Of a DNA stretch of 64,000 bases, positions 39,255-48,470 are shown in pieces. Within the stretch, counting starts at the first letter, position 1; the number at the start of each line of letters is the position of its first letter. The stretch is from Pseudodesulfovibrio nedwellii. GTDB lineage: Bacteria; Desulfobacterota; Desulfovibrionia; Desulfovibrionales; Desulfovibrionaceae. The stretch lies in NCBI RefSeq assembly GCF_027923765.1, contig NZ_AP026709.1, forward strand, positions 677,501 through 741,500, given 5' to 3'. Below the pieces are notes generated by a model. The model was not told the DNA's origin, made no database searches, and saw nothing but the letters and a program-made list of their open reading frames with translations. Both the position numbers and the translations under genes were made by a program.

Positions 39255-42221
39255 CTACACCCCCGGCACGGCTACGCCGGTAGGAACATGCTTCGTGCCG
39301 TTTTCAATGACGTTGGCAGGAGTGGCGTTATCCGTGGTAGTCACCACGTAGTCAACTACAGGGATTTCGCCTTTGTGTTGGGTCAAGTCCATTACTTCGA
39401 CGTAATGGATTTGAACGACATACTCGCCGCCCGACTCCACTAGCTCTTCAGTCCAGATAACCCCATGTCCGCTTGCGGCGGGGTCAATGGCGTCGTGCTT
39501 AACGGTGTCGACCAACTGGCCCACGCTACCCTCGCGGTAGGACTTGACCACCGACGAGTCGATAGCAACCGTTGCGCCAGTCGGCACGTTGCCAGTCAGC
39601 CATGACACAAAGTCAGCGTTGCCTGCGCTTTGCGTATAGTGGACGACTCCAGTACGTGCCACGGCCTCAAGGGTCGGGGCGGGTCGTGGTACTAAGGCTT
39701 CGTGGTTATATACAATTTTGAGAGTTTCGGCAACGCCAAGAGCTGTGGTCAACGTGATAGAGTTGGCCGTAGCATCAAAAGTCCAACCGGTTTCCTCGAC
39801 GTAGGTTGTGCCATTGAACCGATAGACCCCACTCGGCGCGGCCTTGGCCGGACGATCAAGTTTAAAAGTCTTGCGGACCCCATCGCCCAACTGACTCTGC
39901 CAACCTTGATCGCTTTTGTAGCCAACGTTCAACACGCCGAGGATGTCTGCGATTTCGTAGATGTGGATACTGTCATAAGATACTGTTTCGCCTACAGCAT
40001 CAGCACCAACATACACATACCCTCCATCTACTCCTGCGGGTATGATGATTGTATTTTTACCTAATGTTAGTGGGGTATGTTTAGCGTCTATACCATTCCA
40101 TTCGCGAATATAGGGAGTGCCTGTAAGCGCGGTGACATTGACAACAGCCATGATAGATACAGATGTGGGCAAAGCCTCATACATGATATATGACAATGCA
40201 CCTGTGGCATCATAGTCTGCTGTGGCTACGCCGTTAAGTACGGTAGCCTCACCACTAAGCACTCTACCGGCGATAGCGCCATCTTCAAGTAGGTACGGGT
40301 CAGGGGCAACGTCGGTCAGTGGCGTTGAGTTGTCGATAGTGATGGTGGTAGGGGTAGAGCCTTGGACAAGCTCCGCTCCCCACAAGTAAGCCTCTTCTCC
40401 AGTAGATGCCGAGTCAATAAAGTCAACGCGAACAAGAGTCGGTATACCCGCAGTTAGCATAGTTGCGGATATACGTTGCCATTCAGCACTTAGAGTCACT
40501 GGATCAGAGAATTTATAACCACCATCATAAATAGCTATTGATGCCTGCTTTCCAATAGAAGACCCCTTACCTCTTAACCAGATCGAGGCAGTGTAGATGT
40601 CAGAAGCTAAACCAGTAAGAGTATAACGAGCCTGCGGGTCTGCGGTAGATGCTGTTCCGATAGACACAGGCTTACTATTGTTAGGTGCAGCTACTTCATT
40701 AGTATTTGTAATGGTACAACTCTGTGCAGCCCACGTTGTTGTAAAGTCAAACGGCTCTGCTATTTTATTCTGTGTGGCATTCAACTTTGCACTATCATCC
40801 CGTCTTGCATTAAGCGCGGCGTACATCTCGGCAGGAGTGTCAACATCGTTGCCGATGAATGTTTCAGGCCGCGTAATCGGGCCGGGGGTTTTGTTGGCGG
40901 TGTCCTCTTCTCCAACAACAACCATCACATCACCCGTTGGGTCGGGGATTATTTGCCCTACTTTTGGCGTCAGTTCAACATAGACGCTGCCGCCACTCGC
41001 TACCACCACGGCAAGGGGGAATACTCCGTTGCTAGTAATCGCAAACATTTTTTTATCTACTGCCAGTGTCTCGCGGTCATACGCATCACTAGGCCACGCA
41101 TCCACGCTGCCCCCATCACTCAACACCCATACTCTGGTAGGGCCGATTGTCCGAGTTGTATTGTACGCGCTGACAAATGGAAGACTGCCAATAAATGTAG
41201 TATTCCACGGCCCCTCACTCCCAACCATCGCGCCGGAAATCAGGTCCGCGCCCGACTCGTTCAAAAAACGGAGCGAATCGAACAGCCACTTGTCTGTCAA
41301 TATGCCTTGCAGTTTGGTGTAAATATCCAGCAAGCCAGCCGGGGTGACGGCTTTATCGCTCAAAGTGTGTGCGATAGCTTCGGCAGCCGTGGCGAGTTCC
41401 ACTTCACCGGGAATCTCGGTCGTCGCAAGCTGCACAGTGCGGTCGAGCTTATCCCATGTCGCTCCGTTGAAAACCGCCCAATCTCCTACGGCATAGTCAG
41501 TAGTATTGACCGAGCCATCAGCAGAGGCGGCGTAATAATCTCCCTTGTCAGGCGATGCAGGATAGCCAGAAGCCGGAACAAACGTCCCTTTGTACTCCAT
41601 GGCCCCAACAACTGTTTCAGGAAGCTGAGACACTGGAACCTTGCCGCCCGCGTCGAGTCCGGCCACGCCGTTTGCTACGCCCTTCTCACTGGCCGGAACC
41701 TGTTCGACGTCCAATACGTTACCAAGCCCGACTTGCGTTTTGGTGACGCCGTGTGGGTTTGCTACGTCTGCTTCGTGGGCCGTCTGCGCGTCTGCACCGG
41801 CTGTAATAGCTGCGGCATTGGCGGCAATCCCATCAGCATTGGTGGAAATATCTGTGGAGTTCTGGTCGATGTCAGCTTGCATCACAACAGAAATGGACCG
41901 CTTGTCATACGGCGGAAGGTCGGCAACGTCAGCCAGGTTACAATCTCGGTTCGGGATCGTGACGTAATAACGCTGAATCTTGCCCGTATTCGGGTTGATA
42001 ACCTTAAATTTGTATTCGCTGCCTTCTGTTCCGAGCTCGTTGGGGAACACTGCCAGGATACAAGAACCGAGAGAATTGGTTTCGGCTTCAATGTAAGTCG
42101 GGACCACAAGCCCTTCATACTTCTCGGTCGTGGTCAGTTTCGCAACAACGTGTGCGCCTTCGACCGGATCACCGGCAGAGTCGTTAACCTGGACAGTGAC
42201 GTTGACGGTAGGGATCGCCAT
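39255..42221 (-). CDS. Tail fibre protein
   Basis: A 988-residue protein. The N-terminal domain (MAIPTVNVTVQVNDSAGDP) is an Ig-like attachment module. Then comes a DNxx/ASTNADGIAANAAA helical shaft and the tail-collar motif HEADVANPHGVTKTQVGL. Residues about 500-620 form a carbohydrate-binding-like (CenC-type) module, and the C-terminal part is mixed beta. It is probably the host-recognition fibre. The CBM-like stretch is more AT-rich than its flanks, suggesting module exchange. Confidence 0.82.
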   Translation of the reverse strand: MAIPTVNVTVQVNDSAGDPVEGAHVVAKLTTTEKYEGLVVPTYIEAETNSLGSCILAVFPNELGTEGSEYKFKVINPNTGKIQRYYVTIPNRDCNLADVADLPPYDKRSISVVMQADIDQNSTDISTNADGIAANAAAITAGADAQTAHEADVANPHGVTKTQVGLGNVLDVEQVPASEKGVANGVAGLDAGGKVPVSQLPETVVGAMEYKGTFVPASGYPASPDKGDYYAASADGSVNTTDYAVGDWAVFNGATWDKLDRTVQLATTEIPGEVELATAAEAIAHTLSDKAVTPAGLLDIYTKLQGILTDKWLFDSLRFLNESGADLISGAMVGSEGPWNTTFIGSLPFVSAYNTTRTIGPTRVWVLSDGGSVDAWPSDAYDRETLAVDKKMFAITSNGVFPLAVVVASGGSVYVELTPKVGQIIPDPTGDVMVVVGEEDTANKTPGPITRPETFIGNDVDTPAEMYAALNARRDDSAKLNATQNKIAEPFDFTTTWAAQSCTITNTNEVAAPNNSKPVSIGTASTADPQARYTLTGLASDIYTASIWLRGKGSSIGKQASIAIYDGGYKFSDPVTLSAEWQRISATMLTAGIPTLVRVDFIDSASTGEEAYLWGAELVQGSTPTTITIDNSTPLTDVAPDPYLLEDGAIAGRVLSGEATVLNGVATADYDATGALSYIMYEALPTSVSIMAVVNVTALTGTPYIREWNGIDAKHTPLTLGKNTIIIPAGVDGGYVYVGADAVGETVSYDSIHIYEIADILGVLNVGYKSDQGWQSQLGDGVRKTFKLDRPAKAAPSGVYRFNGTTYVEETGWTFDATANSITLTTALGVAETLKIVYNHEALVPRPAPTLEAVARTGVVHYTQSAGNADFVSWLTGNVPTGATVAIDSSVVKSYREGSVGQLVDTVKHDAIDPAASGHGVIWTEELVESGGEYVVQIHYVEVMDLTQHKGEIPVVDYVVTTTDNATPANVIENGTKHVPTGVAVPGV

Positions 42222-42799
42222 TACATGAAGCTCCTTGGCTTAACTTGCAAAGAACGCTTCGCCCCGCCCGTAATGGCGCGGATTTTGGCAGAAGCAATGC
42301 CGTCTTCGAACAATTCGTTTTTGATCTGTGCGCCGGGGATGTCTTCCCACTCGCGCCCGCGCATAGCCTTGAGAGAAGCTACTGCGCCGTAGGCAATGTC
42401 TTTGCCCCAATCTTCCATCAGCCCTTCGGGTATCCCGGTAGAAAGAAGCGTCGGCTTGAGTGCGACGGTCGGGATCAGCTTGGTATCCTGGCTGATCATT
42501 ACCAATATGGTCACGATGTCAGTGGTGGCGGTGAAGTGCGTTCCCGCAATCAATTCTTCTCCATTCAAATGGCTGACGGAAATAACCTCGCAAACTCTCG
42601 ACTCCTGCGGCGGGTCAAGGTCTGCGGTGGCGACTCCAGCCGGGAAAAAGAGATAATCCAAGTCTTTCTGCCAAATCTGCGAACGCTGGCAGAAAGTGAT
42701 AGCGGCCCGGCGAATCTCGTTGACGATCTGCGCCTTCGGGCATTTGTCCACTTCCGGCAGGACGTAAGGGAGAAGAGTTTTCCAGAGTACGTTTGCCAT
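42221..42799 (-). CDS. Head-tail adaptor-like phage protein
   Basis: A 192-residue protein with no recognised enzymatic motif. The N-terminus is MANVLWKTLLPYVLPEVDKCP and a helix-rich C-terminal half follows. Size, and the position between the DUF6682-like protein and the fibre, fit a connector or tail-tube component. One base overlaps the fibre gene. Confidence 0.65.
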   Translation of the reverse strand: MANVLWKTLLPYVLPEVDKCPKAQIVNEIRRAAITFCQRSQIWQKDLDYLFFPAGVATADLDPPQESRVCEVISVSHLNGEELIAGTHFTATTDIVTILVMISQDTKLIPTVALKPTLLSTGIPEGLMEDWGKDIAYGAVASLKAMRGREWEDIPGAQIKNELFEDGIASAKIRAITGGAKRSLQVKPRSFM

Positions 42800-42802
42800 G
42801 TG

Positions 42803-43495
42803 CTACTCCACAACCTTGACTTGTTTCGGGTAGAAAAGGTCGGCCTTGAGCTTGACGCCGAGCGACTGATAAAAAGCGTTGAAGCGGTGCTGCGCCTTTG
42901 CAAAGTTGGCGTCGGAGTTATCGCCAGCAAACACCTGATAGAGAATCCAATCCTTGATAGGACCGGCAAAAGTTTCAGGCAAAGGTACGTCGTCGTCAGG
43001 TCCGGTAATGGAAGTAGGTTCAGCCGAGTACGTCATGGAAATGTAGACGTTCTCGCCAGTGGTAACGCCAGGATAGACCCAATAGGTCGAGGGGTTCGCC
43101 ACCGCGTCATATGCGTAGTTGTCGATCTCGGTTCCGGTTGTGGTCCAATCAAACGCCTTCATCGCGTCCTTGGCAGAAATAAAAATGGGCTCGCCCGGTG
43201 TAAGGCCGTCCGAACCCATGTTTTGAATGACTTCAATCAGGCGCAGCGCGGTCTTCGAAGCTCCGTTCACCCCATTTACGGGGAGAGCCTGCATAACTCC
43301 ATTGCCGAGCTTGATAGCTTCGGTGTGGGCGGTAGCGTCCGGCCTCTGCAACGCAATCTCACGGACTGCGCTATTAAAAAGGTCGGTCATGCTGACAACA
43401 CCCGCCGTGATTGCCCACGGCCAGCGTTCGCCCGTCGGGTTGGCGAGGTCTTGCAGAACTCCAGAACAGAGCAGGAAAATTTCACTTGCCTTCAT
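42803..43495 (-). CDS. DUF6682-like phage adaptor protein
   Basis: A 230-residue protein: helical N-terminal third (MKASEIFLLCSGVLQDL), then an insertion with VNGVNGASKTALRLIEV, and a C-terminal helix region with FNAFYQSLGVKL. It resembles DUF6682 proteins found after capsid genes in podoviruses, thought to be adaptors (T7 gp11-like). It follows the head protein by ten bases. The family name is from memory. Confidence 0.68.
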   Translation of the reverse strand: MKASEIFLLCSGVLQDLANPTGERWPWAITAGVVSMTDLFNSAVREIALQRPDATAHTEAIKLGNGVMQALPVNGVNGASKTALRLIEVIQNMGSDGLTPGEPIFISAKDAMKAFDWTTTGTEIDNYAYDAVANPSTYWVYPGVTTGENVYISMTYSAEPTSITGPDDDVPLPETFAGPIKDWILYQVFAGDNSDANFAKAQHRFNAFYQSLGVKLKADLFYPKQVKVVE

Positions 43496-43504
43496 GGTCG
43501 CTCC

Positions 43505-44029
43505 TTAAAGAGTCTGGAAGGGGAAACGCGAGACGTTGCGAGATCCGATGATTCGACCGGACTTGTCTCGGTCGTATTCCGTCTTCACCGCATCGCGCAG
43601 GGTGTTGACGACGACCATGGGAACTTCGACTTCTTCGTCGCGCTTGATCTGGAACCGACGACCATTGGCGTTCAGAAAAACGTCTTCCTTCCCGTCGAAC
43701 TCGGCGGAACTCGGAATAATGATTGTTACAGTCTCTTCCGGTTCGTCGGGGACAGGTTCGTCTTCCTCCGTATCAGGTTCGACGGCCTTGGCGTTTTCCA
43801 TTGCCTTTACCTTGGCTTCAAGCTCCGCGACTTTAGCCTTGGCTTCCTCGGCTTCCTTCGCTTCTTTGGCAGCTTCGGTCTTTGCCTCTTCCGCTTCTTT
43901 CTGAGCGGCTTCCAGGGCTTCGTCCGTCTGCGTTTCGGTGTCGTTGTTGTCGCCGGTCAACGCATCAGGGACGCTGGCGTCGGTGGGGGCCACATTATTA
44001 GGGGCCACTTTCGCTTTCTTCTTACCCAT
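43505..44029 (-). CDS. Phage head-region protein, coiled coil plus basic tail
   Basis: A 174-residue protein. Residues about 35-80 are an Ala/Glu/Lys coiled coil (AAQKEAEEAKTEAAKEAKE); an acidic/proline patch follows (DTEEDEPVPDEPEE); the C-terminal 60 residues look like a small beta domain (NGRRFQIKRDEEVEVP). It is placed right after the major capsid gene, so a decoration or head-completion role is likely. Confidence 0.68.
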   Translation of the reverse strand: MGKKKAKVAPNNVAPTDASVPDALTGDNNDTETQTDEALEAAQKEAEEAKTEAAKEAKEAEEAKAKVAELEAKVKAMENAKAVEPDTEEDEPVPDEPEETVTIIIPSSAEFDGKEDVFLNANGRRFQIKRDEEVEVPMVVVNTLRDAVKTEYDRDKSGRIIGSRNVSRFPFQTL

Positions 44030-44046
44030 GGGACTTCCTCCAAATT

Positions 44047-44078
44047 AAAAAAAACGAGGGGGAGAAATTCCCCCTCGT
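44047..44078 (-). terminator. Terminator after the major capsid gene
   Basis: Nine-bp perfect arms (ACGAGGGGG with CCCCCTCGT) and an eight-T run on the minus strand. It likely attenuates rather than ends the late operon, reducing expression of tail genes relative to capsid. Confidence 0.85.
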
Positions 44079-44101
44079 CATAGGGTTACTGAATTACTGG
44101 A

Positions 44102-45079
44102 CTACAGCTTGACGCAACACTCGGCGCGAGCCATCCAAGCATCGTTCAGGATGCAGGCTGCGTACATGGTCTTCCAACCAACCGAGCCACACTGACCAAG
44201 CTGGTCGCCGCCACGAGGGACGTTGGGGTTCAGGACCATGGGAGTGATCGCCTTCTTGCCGCGCAGAGGAACAACACCGAAGGCATGCTGTGCCAGATAA
44301 ATGACCGGGTACACATCGGCACTGGTGCCGGTAGTGGAGATCATCAAGCCCTTGGCTCCGCCTGCATCAGCGAAGGGTTCGTAGAGAGAGGATGCGCAGT
44401 AACGAACCTCTTCAACTGTGCCGATCTCGCCGGGAAGTGCCTGCTGAGTGCCGTATTCGGCAACGGGAATGAATCCGGTCATGTCACGGATGGAACTGGA
44501 ACAGTCGGTGTGACAAAGGCCGATAAAGCAAGCACCAACGGGGCTGGTGTTATGGTTCGGAGAGCCGTCAAGGAACTGAGTGTGACGCTTGCCGTTCATG
44601 GCAAGGATGCCACGAAGGGCGCGACGCTGAACTGCCAAAGTCAACTCGGTATTGACGTCGGTACGAGCTGATCCGTTGGCGTAGAAGACGGAGGTTCCGC
44701 CCTTGATAACGCCGTAGCTGACGAGCTCAACAGTCTCGGAGGCCTGTTCGCCGGTGATGCCCATGTACTCTTTGAGTACGGGGTCTTCGTGGGTGTCCAC
44801 GATAACATCAGTGAGTTCAACGTAATCACCGTACTGTTCCAGGTTGACGGTTACATCCGTCTTGGTCCCGGTCTTGCCGGAAGGAGACACGCCCTCAGTG
44901 AGAGGGGTCAGGGCCGGAGCCAGGGAGTTGTAACGCCTGAAAATCTGCGTCTTGGTGTCGTTCTTTTCCAGGGGGCGGGAATCAGCAAAACGCTCGATGA
45001 GACGAAGCGGTACGCCACGTTCCAAAAACTTCTTGCATGCCTTGCCTGCGGTACGGGGAGAAATGTCGCCGTAATTCAT
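44102..45079 (-). CDS. Major capsid protein (N4-gp56 family)
   Basis: A 325-residue HK97-fold-type capsid protein of the N4-gp56 family: TLTEGVSPSG-like (PALTPLTEGVSPSGKTGTK), DVTVNLEQYGDYVELTDV and the GITGEQASETVELVSY helix are typical. It is preceded by the scaffold and portal genes and followed by a strong terminator, as is usual for a highly made protein. It has several cysteines near the C-terminus. Confidence 0.88.
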   Translation of the reverse strand: MNYGDISPRTAGKACKKFLERGVPLRLIERFADSRPLEKNDTKTQIFRRYNSLAPALTPLTEGVSPSGKTGTKTDVTVNLEQYGDYVELTDVIVDTHEDPVLKEYMGITGEQASETVELVSYGVIKGGTSVFYANGSARTDVNTELTLAVQRRALRGILAMNGKRHTQFLDGSPNHNTSPVGACFIGLCHTDCSSSIRDMTGFIPVAEYGTQQALPGEIGTVEEVRYCASSLYEPFADAGGAKGLMISTTGTSADVYPVIYLAQHAFGVVPLRGKKAITPMVLNPNVPRGGDQLGQCGSVGWKTMYAACILNDAWMARAECCVKL

Positions 45080-45119
45080 GAGTTACCTCGTATGGTATCG
45101 CCCGCCCTAGCCGTGTGTG

Positions 45120-46121
45120 CTAGTCCTCATCCCATCCAGCATCGAAATCATCTTTGCTGCCTTTGGACTTGGGGAGCGGGCCGGGTTTCGAATCAACCGC
45201 GAGTGCTGCGTTGGCTGCCGCCTTGGTCTTTTCATCGACCGGCGGTGTTGCCTGCGTTTCTCGCGTGGCATTGAACTCGTTGATCAGCGAGGCGACCTGT
45301 GCAGGGGTTCCTTTTTCAATAACCGCGAACTTCTCCGTGGCTGTTGCGTAAGGCTGCTCTCCAACCCATGTTCGAAGGTCTTGGTGGTACTGTTGACTCT
45401 CCAAGGCTCTGTCAGGGTTGGTGGCTAAATCCTCGTAGCCGTCAACGGCGGCGTAAACTGCCGCGTTATGCGCTTCGTTCGCGCTCTGCTGAACTGTTTG
45501 ATTGATGACTTCGCCCTGCTCGCTGACCTGTGCAGCCGCATCGCGTGCGGTTTGAACGGTAGAGGCCTGGATCAAAGCCATGTCGGAGCCGTAGTCCTCA
45601 AGGACTCCACGGAGCCGTTTGCCATCGGTGGTGTCTTCTTTGAAGAGGGCCGCGAGTTGCGGGTCTTCTTTCTCGACTGCCGCCAAGTCATCTTTGAGCT
45701 CGTCGGGAACTTCGAAATCACTGGCTGCTTGCTGTACCGGGACAGCCGGGGCCGGGTCGGGAGCGACCGGGGGGGCTGCCGGTTGGGAGCGAAGGGCTTC
45801 CAGTTCATCTCGCAACTGAGCTTTCTCGTTGCGTTCCTTCTCAAGCCGACCGAACATGGAGTCGTAGCCGTGGGCCTTCTCCTCTGTGCTCAGTTCTTTT
45901 TCTGCGGCCTTCCCTTCCTGATCGGGGGCCAACTCGCCGTCTGCATTGGCTGCATCGGCTTCGGGCGCGTCGTCGGAGTCGTCCGCATCGTCGTCGGTAA
46001 AATTGTTGTCGTCAGTGGAGGCCGAATCTTCATCGGGGGCTCCGGCAGTCTCATCAGCAAACGCTTCTGCGAATTCCTGTTCTGCCTGTTCCTCTGCCGT
46101 CATTTGATCTTGGTCTTTCAT
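45120..46121 (-). CDS. Phage scaffolding protein
   Basis: A 333-residue protein: strongly acidic N-terminus (about residues 1-80, rich in D/E/A), Pro/Ala linker (SQPAAPPVAPDPAPAVPV), helical middle and a basic C-terminal end. This is typical of scaffolds that guide capsid assembly and leave the head. The start at 46,121 follows GGAGG; a longer frame to 46,139 has no such site. It sits just before the capsid gene. Confidence 0.82.
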   Translation of the reverse strand: MKDQDQMTAEEQAEQEFAEAFADETAGAPDEDSASTDDNNFTDDDADDSDDAPEADAANADGELAPDQEGKAAEKELSTEEKAHGYDSMFGRLEKERNEKAQLRDELEALRSQPAAPPVAPDPAPAVPVQQAASDFEVPDELKDDLAAVEKEDPQLAALFKEDTTDGKRLRGVLEDYGSDMALIQASTVQTARDAAAQVSEQGEVINQTVQQSANEAHNAAVYAAVDGYEDLATNPDRALESQQYHQDLRTWVGEQPYATATEKFAVIEKGTPAQVASLINEFNATRETQATPPVDEKTKAAANAALAVDSKPGPLPKSKGSKDDFDAGWDED

Positions 46122-46163
46122 CTTTCCTCCGGGCCGCATGGTGCGGGGGCCGTCGTTTGATGG

Positions 46164-46403
46164 TTAAGCGGTGTAACCGCCCGGTTTCTGTGCTTTGAAC
46201 CCATCGGGAGCCATGTCTTCCAAGGCTTCCTTGAGTTCGGTAATCCGGCCTTGCAGCCGGAACATTTCTTTGGTGTCGAGCTCGGTTTCCAACTGCTCGC
46301 GCTTCTGATTGATTCGGTCCTCGATGTAGGAACGAACGAGCTTGACTGCGGGGGTGTCCCAACTGTTTTTCAAAGCTCTAAGGTCGTTGTCAGAAAAGAT
46401 CAT
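46164..46403 (-). CDS. Small phage protein between portal and scaffold
   Basis: A 79-residue, all-helical, charged protein (SYIEDRINQKREQLETELD) with no recognised family. It overlaps the portal end by four bases (ATGA). A head-assembly helper role is possible from position. Confidence 0.65.
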   Translation of the reverse strand: MIFSDNDLRALKNSWDTPAVKLVRSYIEDRINQKREQLETELDTKEMFRLQGRITELKEALEDMAPDGFKAQKPGGYTA

Positions 46404-48382
46404 GCTCCGACCTCCTGAGGTGCTGCGGTCTGCTGTTGCTGCTGGATGGCTCCGCCGAGCATCTGAGTAAGAGCGGCCTGCGGATCAAGCCCTCGCTTCT
46501 CCATCTCGCCCACGATGGCCTGAACATTGGCGGTCGCCTCTGCTGTGGCCTGCATGGTCATTTGCTTTTGCTGCCAATCCTCATACTCGCGGTCGTCGCG
46601 GAGAATTTCGGGGTCCAGATCCATGGATTTGAAAATTTCTTCAAGGAGCTCATCGTCTTTGACTCTGCCTTGGAAACGCGGGTTGTCAGTGAGCGCGACG
46701 GCCTGCGTCATGCGCTGCGCCTGAATCTCCTTGGCAATGAGAGCGGAAGAGCCACGGGCAACAATGTCGAAGTCTCCCTTGATGTCCTCGCGGGGGTTGA
46801 ACTTCATGTTCCAGTGGTAGAGAGCCTTGATAAAAGGCTTGGTGATATTGTCGTCGAAGTCTTTGACGATATCCTTCAACGGGATACTGGCCGCGCCCAT
46901 GAGCATGGACAAACCGGAAGCTGTGTCACCAGCCCCGCGCACAGCAGCGTTGTCGCCTTGCATAAAACGAGGCGAGGTCAATTCGTCAGAAAACTCGGAG
47001 AACATCTTGGTAATGCTCATGAGTTCGGGAGTATGGGACGGGAGCTCAAACACATTGAAAGCGGATCGGACATCGACGCCGGACTTAAACGGCCAGACCT
47101 TCCAACCATGTACGTCGGTCGGGTCCACTCCATCGGCCAGAGCACGAACATTCACACCAATCTGAGGACCGGAAGCGATAGCGGCGTTGTCGAGGGTCAT
47201 TCGAACGGAAGCGTTGATACCCATTTGACAATCACGCATGACGGTCGGGATACCATTCCCGTAGAATGAGCTTTCGTCCTTGTCGTAAAAGAAGAAGTGA
47301 TATGGGATTTCTACGCCTTCGATGGGAGAAATGACGGCTTTGATTACTCGGTTGCCAACCATCCAGACGTTTGCTGGGAAAGACTCGCCAGCGCGTTCAG
47401 GCTCTATCTCAACGCCAGCCATGACAAGCTGATGTCCCTGGACATATCCCCAACGCTCGTAGACACGGAAGCGACCGGACAAATCGGGAGATGAAGTCTC
47501 AAGCTCGCCCATTACCCGAAGGTCAGTCTCGTATTTTTTGATTTCTGCATCACCTTGAGGGTGATCCAGAATATATTGACGGATGGTCCGTTCGGAAAAA
47601 TTAGGCATAAGAGCCAAATCCATGAGCTCATTGGGCATCATGAGGTGGTCTTGCCAAACAAACCGCATCTTCTTTGGATCGGTTACGCTGATATCGGGGT
47701 ACGTGTTCCAGATGGAAACAAATTCATAGGCAGGCAAAAGCCCTGCGTCTTCATGACGGGCAAGAGTCCATTGACCTGTTGCCTCGTCGATGGTGTAGCG
47801 ATCACGGACACGCTTTTTAACGAGCGGCCCTTTCATACAGCCAGTGCCGAACTTGAAGGCATTGCCAAGAAGGTCATTGCACACACGCCGATAACTCGGA
47901 CTGCCGGGAGATTCGACCAACTGGTCGGACATAACGCGAGTCATGTTCTCGGCGTTCTTCTTGGCTATGTCGCGGAGAATGGCGTCTTCGTCGATGTCGT
48001 CGGGGCTGACACCTTGCTCGATGAGCTCGGCGGCTTTCTCCTGAATCATCTTGGGATGGACAACAGGTTCGGGAGTGGATGAAATGCCCCAATTCTTTTC
48101 ACCGTTGGCCTGAAACAGAATGTCCATGGCGCGGGCTTTCGTGCCGTCAACCTTCGTCTTGGTGACGCGAAGATTGACCTTCGACCGTTTGGGGTCCATG
48201 GCTGCCAGAATTTCGGGATCGTAAACGCCTTTAACTTGGCGGAGATCACGAAGCCAACGCTCTTCATAGAGTAACCGCTGGTTTGCTACCTCGTCGAACT
48301 CAGCACGAAGGAACGAGCCGAGCGCGTCAACATTGGCTTTTTCTTGCTTGGATTCTTCCGGCTGCTGTTCGGTCGTGGTCAT
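46400..48382 (-). CDS. Phage portal protein
   Basis: A 660-residue podovirus-type portal. It has an N-terminal segment with AEFDEVANQRLLYEERWLRDLRQ-like sequence, DPKRSKVNLRVTKTKVDG, and a C-terminal glutamine-rich tail. Portals form the dodecameric DNA entry vertex. I prefer ATG 48,382 (MTTTEQQPE) over 48,412, because the predicted promoter at 48,427-48,468 would give an RNA starting near 48,420, leaving almost no leader for the upstream start. Confidence 0.85.
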   Translation of the reverse strand: MTTTEQQPEESKQEKANVDALGSFLRAEFDEVANQRLLYEERWLRDLRQVKGVYDPEILAAMDPKRSKVNLRVTKTKVDGTKARAMDILFQANGEKNWGISSTPEPVVHPKMIQEKAAELIEQGVSPDDIDEDAILRDIAKKNAENMTRVMSDQLVESPGSPSYRRVCNDLLGNAFKFGTGCMKGPLVKKRVRDRYTIDEATGQWTLARHEDAGLLPAYEFVSIWNTYPDISVTDPKKMRFVWQDHLMMPNELMDLALMPNFSERTIRQYILDHPQGDAEIKKYETDLRVMGELETSSPDLSGRFRVYERWGYVQGHQLVMAGVEIEPERAGESFPANVWMVGNRVIKAVISPIEGVEIPYHFFFYDKDESSFYGNGIPTVMRDCQMGINASVRMTLDNAAIASGPQIGVNVRALADGVDPTDVHGWKVWPFKSGVDVRSAFNVFELPSHTPELMSITKMFSEFSDELTSPRFMQGDNAAVRGAGDTASGLSMLMGAASIPLKDIVKDFDDNITKPFIKALYHWNMKFNPREDIKGDFDIVARGSSALIAKEIQAQRMTQAVALTDNPRFQGRVKDDELLEEIFKSMDLDPEILRDDREYEDWQQKQMTMQATAEATANVQAIVGEMEKRGLDPQAALTQMLGGAIQQQQQTAAPQEVGA

Positions 48383-48426
48383 TCCTGGCGTCCTGTCTGG
48401 TTGAGGAGACATTGGTAAACGCTGGA

Positions 48427-48468
48427 ATTATAACCCCTGTTTTGGGCTTAAACCGCTGGTGCTAGGCT
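48427..48468 (-). promoter_or_regulatory. Predicted phage late promoter before the portal gene
   Basis: On the minus strand: an 18-base box AGCCTAGCACCAGCGGTT, a 17-base gap, then TTATAAT (48,427-48,433). A second copy of this layout lies before the lysis genes. The -10 sequence is a perfect TATAAT; the box is probably where an activator or a modified polymerase binds, ending near the -35 position. The transcription start would lie near 48,420. Confidence 0.72.
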
Positions 48469-48470
48469 GG

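Noticed and set aside
40953-42392. 479-codon plus-strand ORF in the fibre gene
   Set aside because: Antisense to the fibre gene; no homology I recognise.
42245-44083. 612-codon plus-strand ORF in the head/adaptor region
   Set aside because: Antisense to three well-placed phage genes; composition is atypical.
48258-48280. Third copy of the late-promoter box (AACCGCTGG)
   Set aside because: Only the nine-base core matches, it is inside the portal gene, and no -10 at the right distance is seen.
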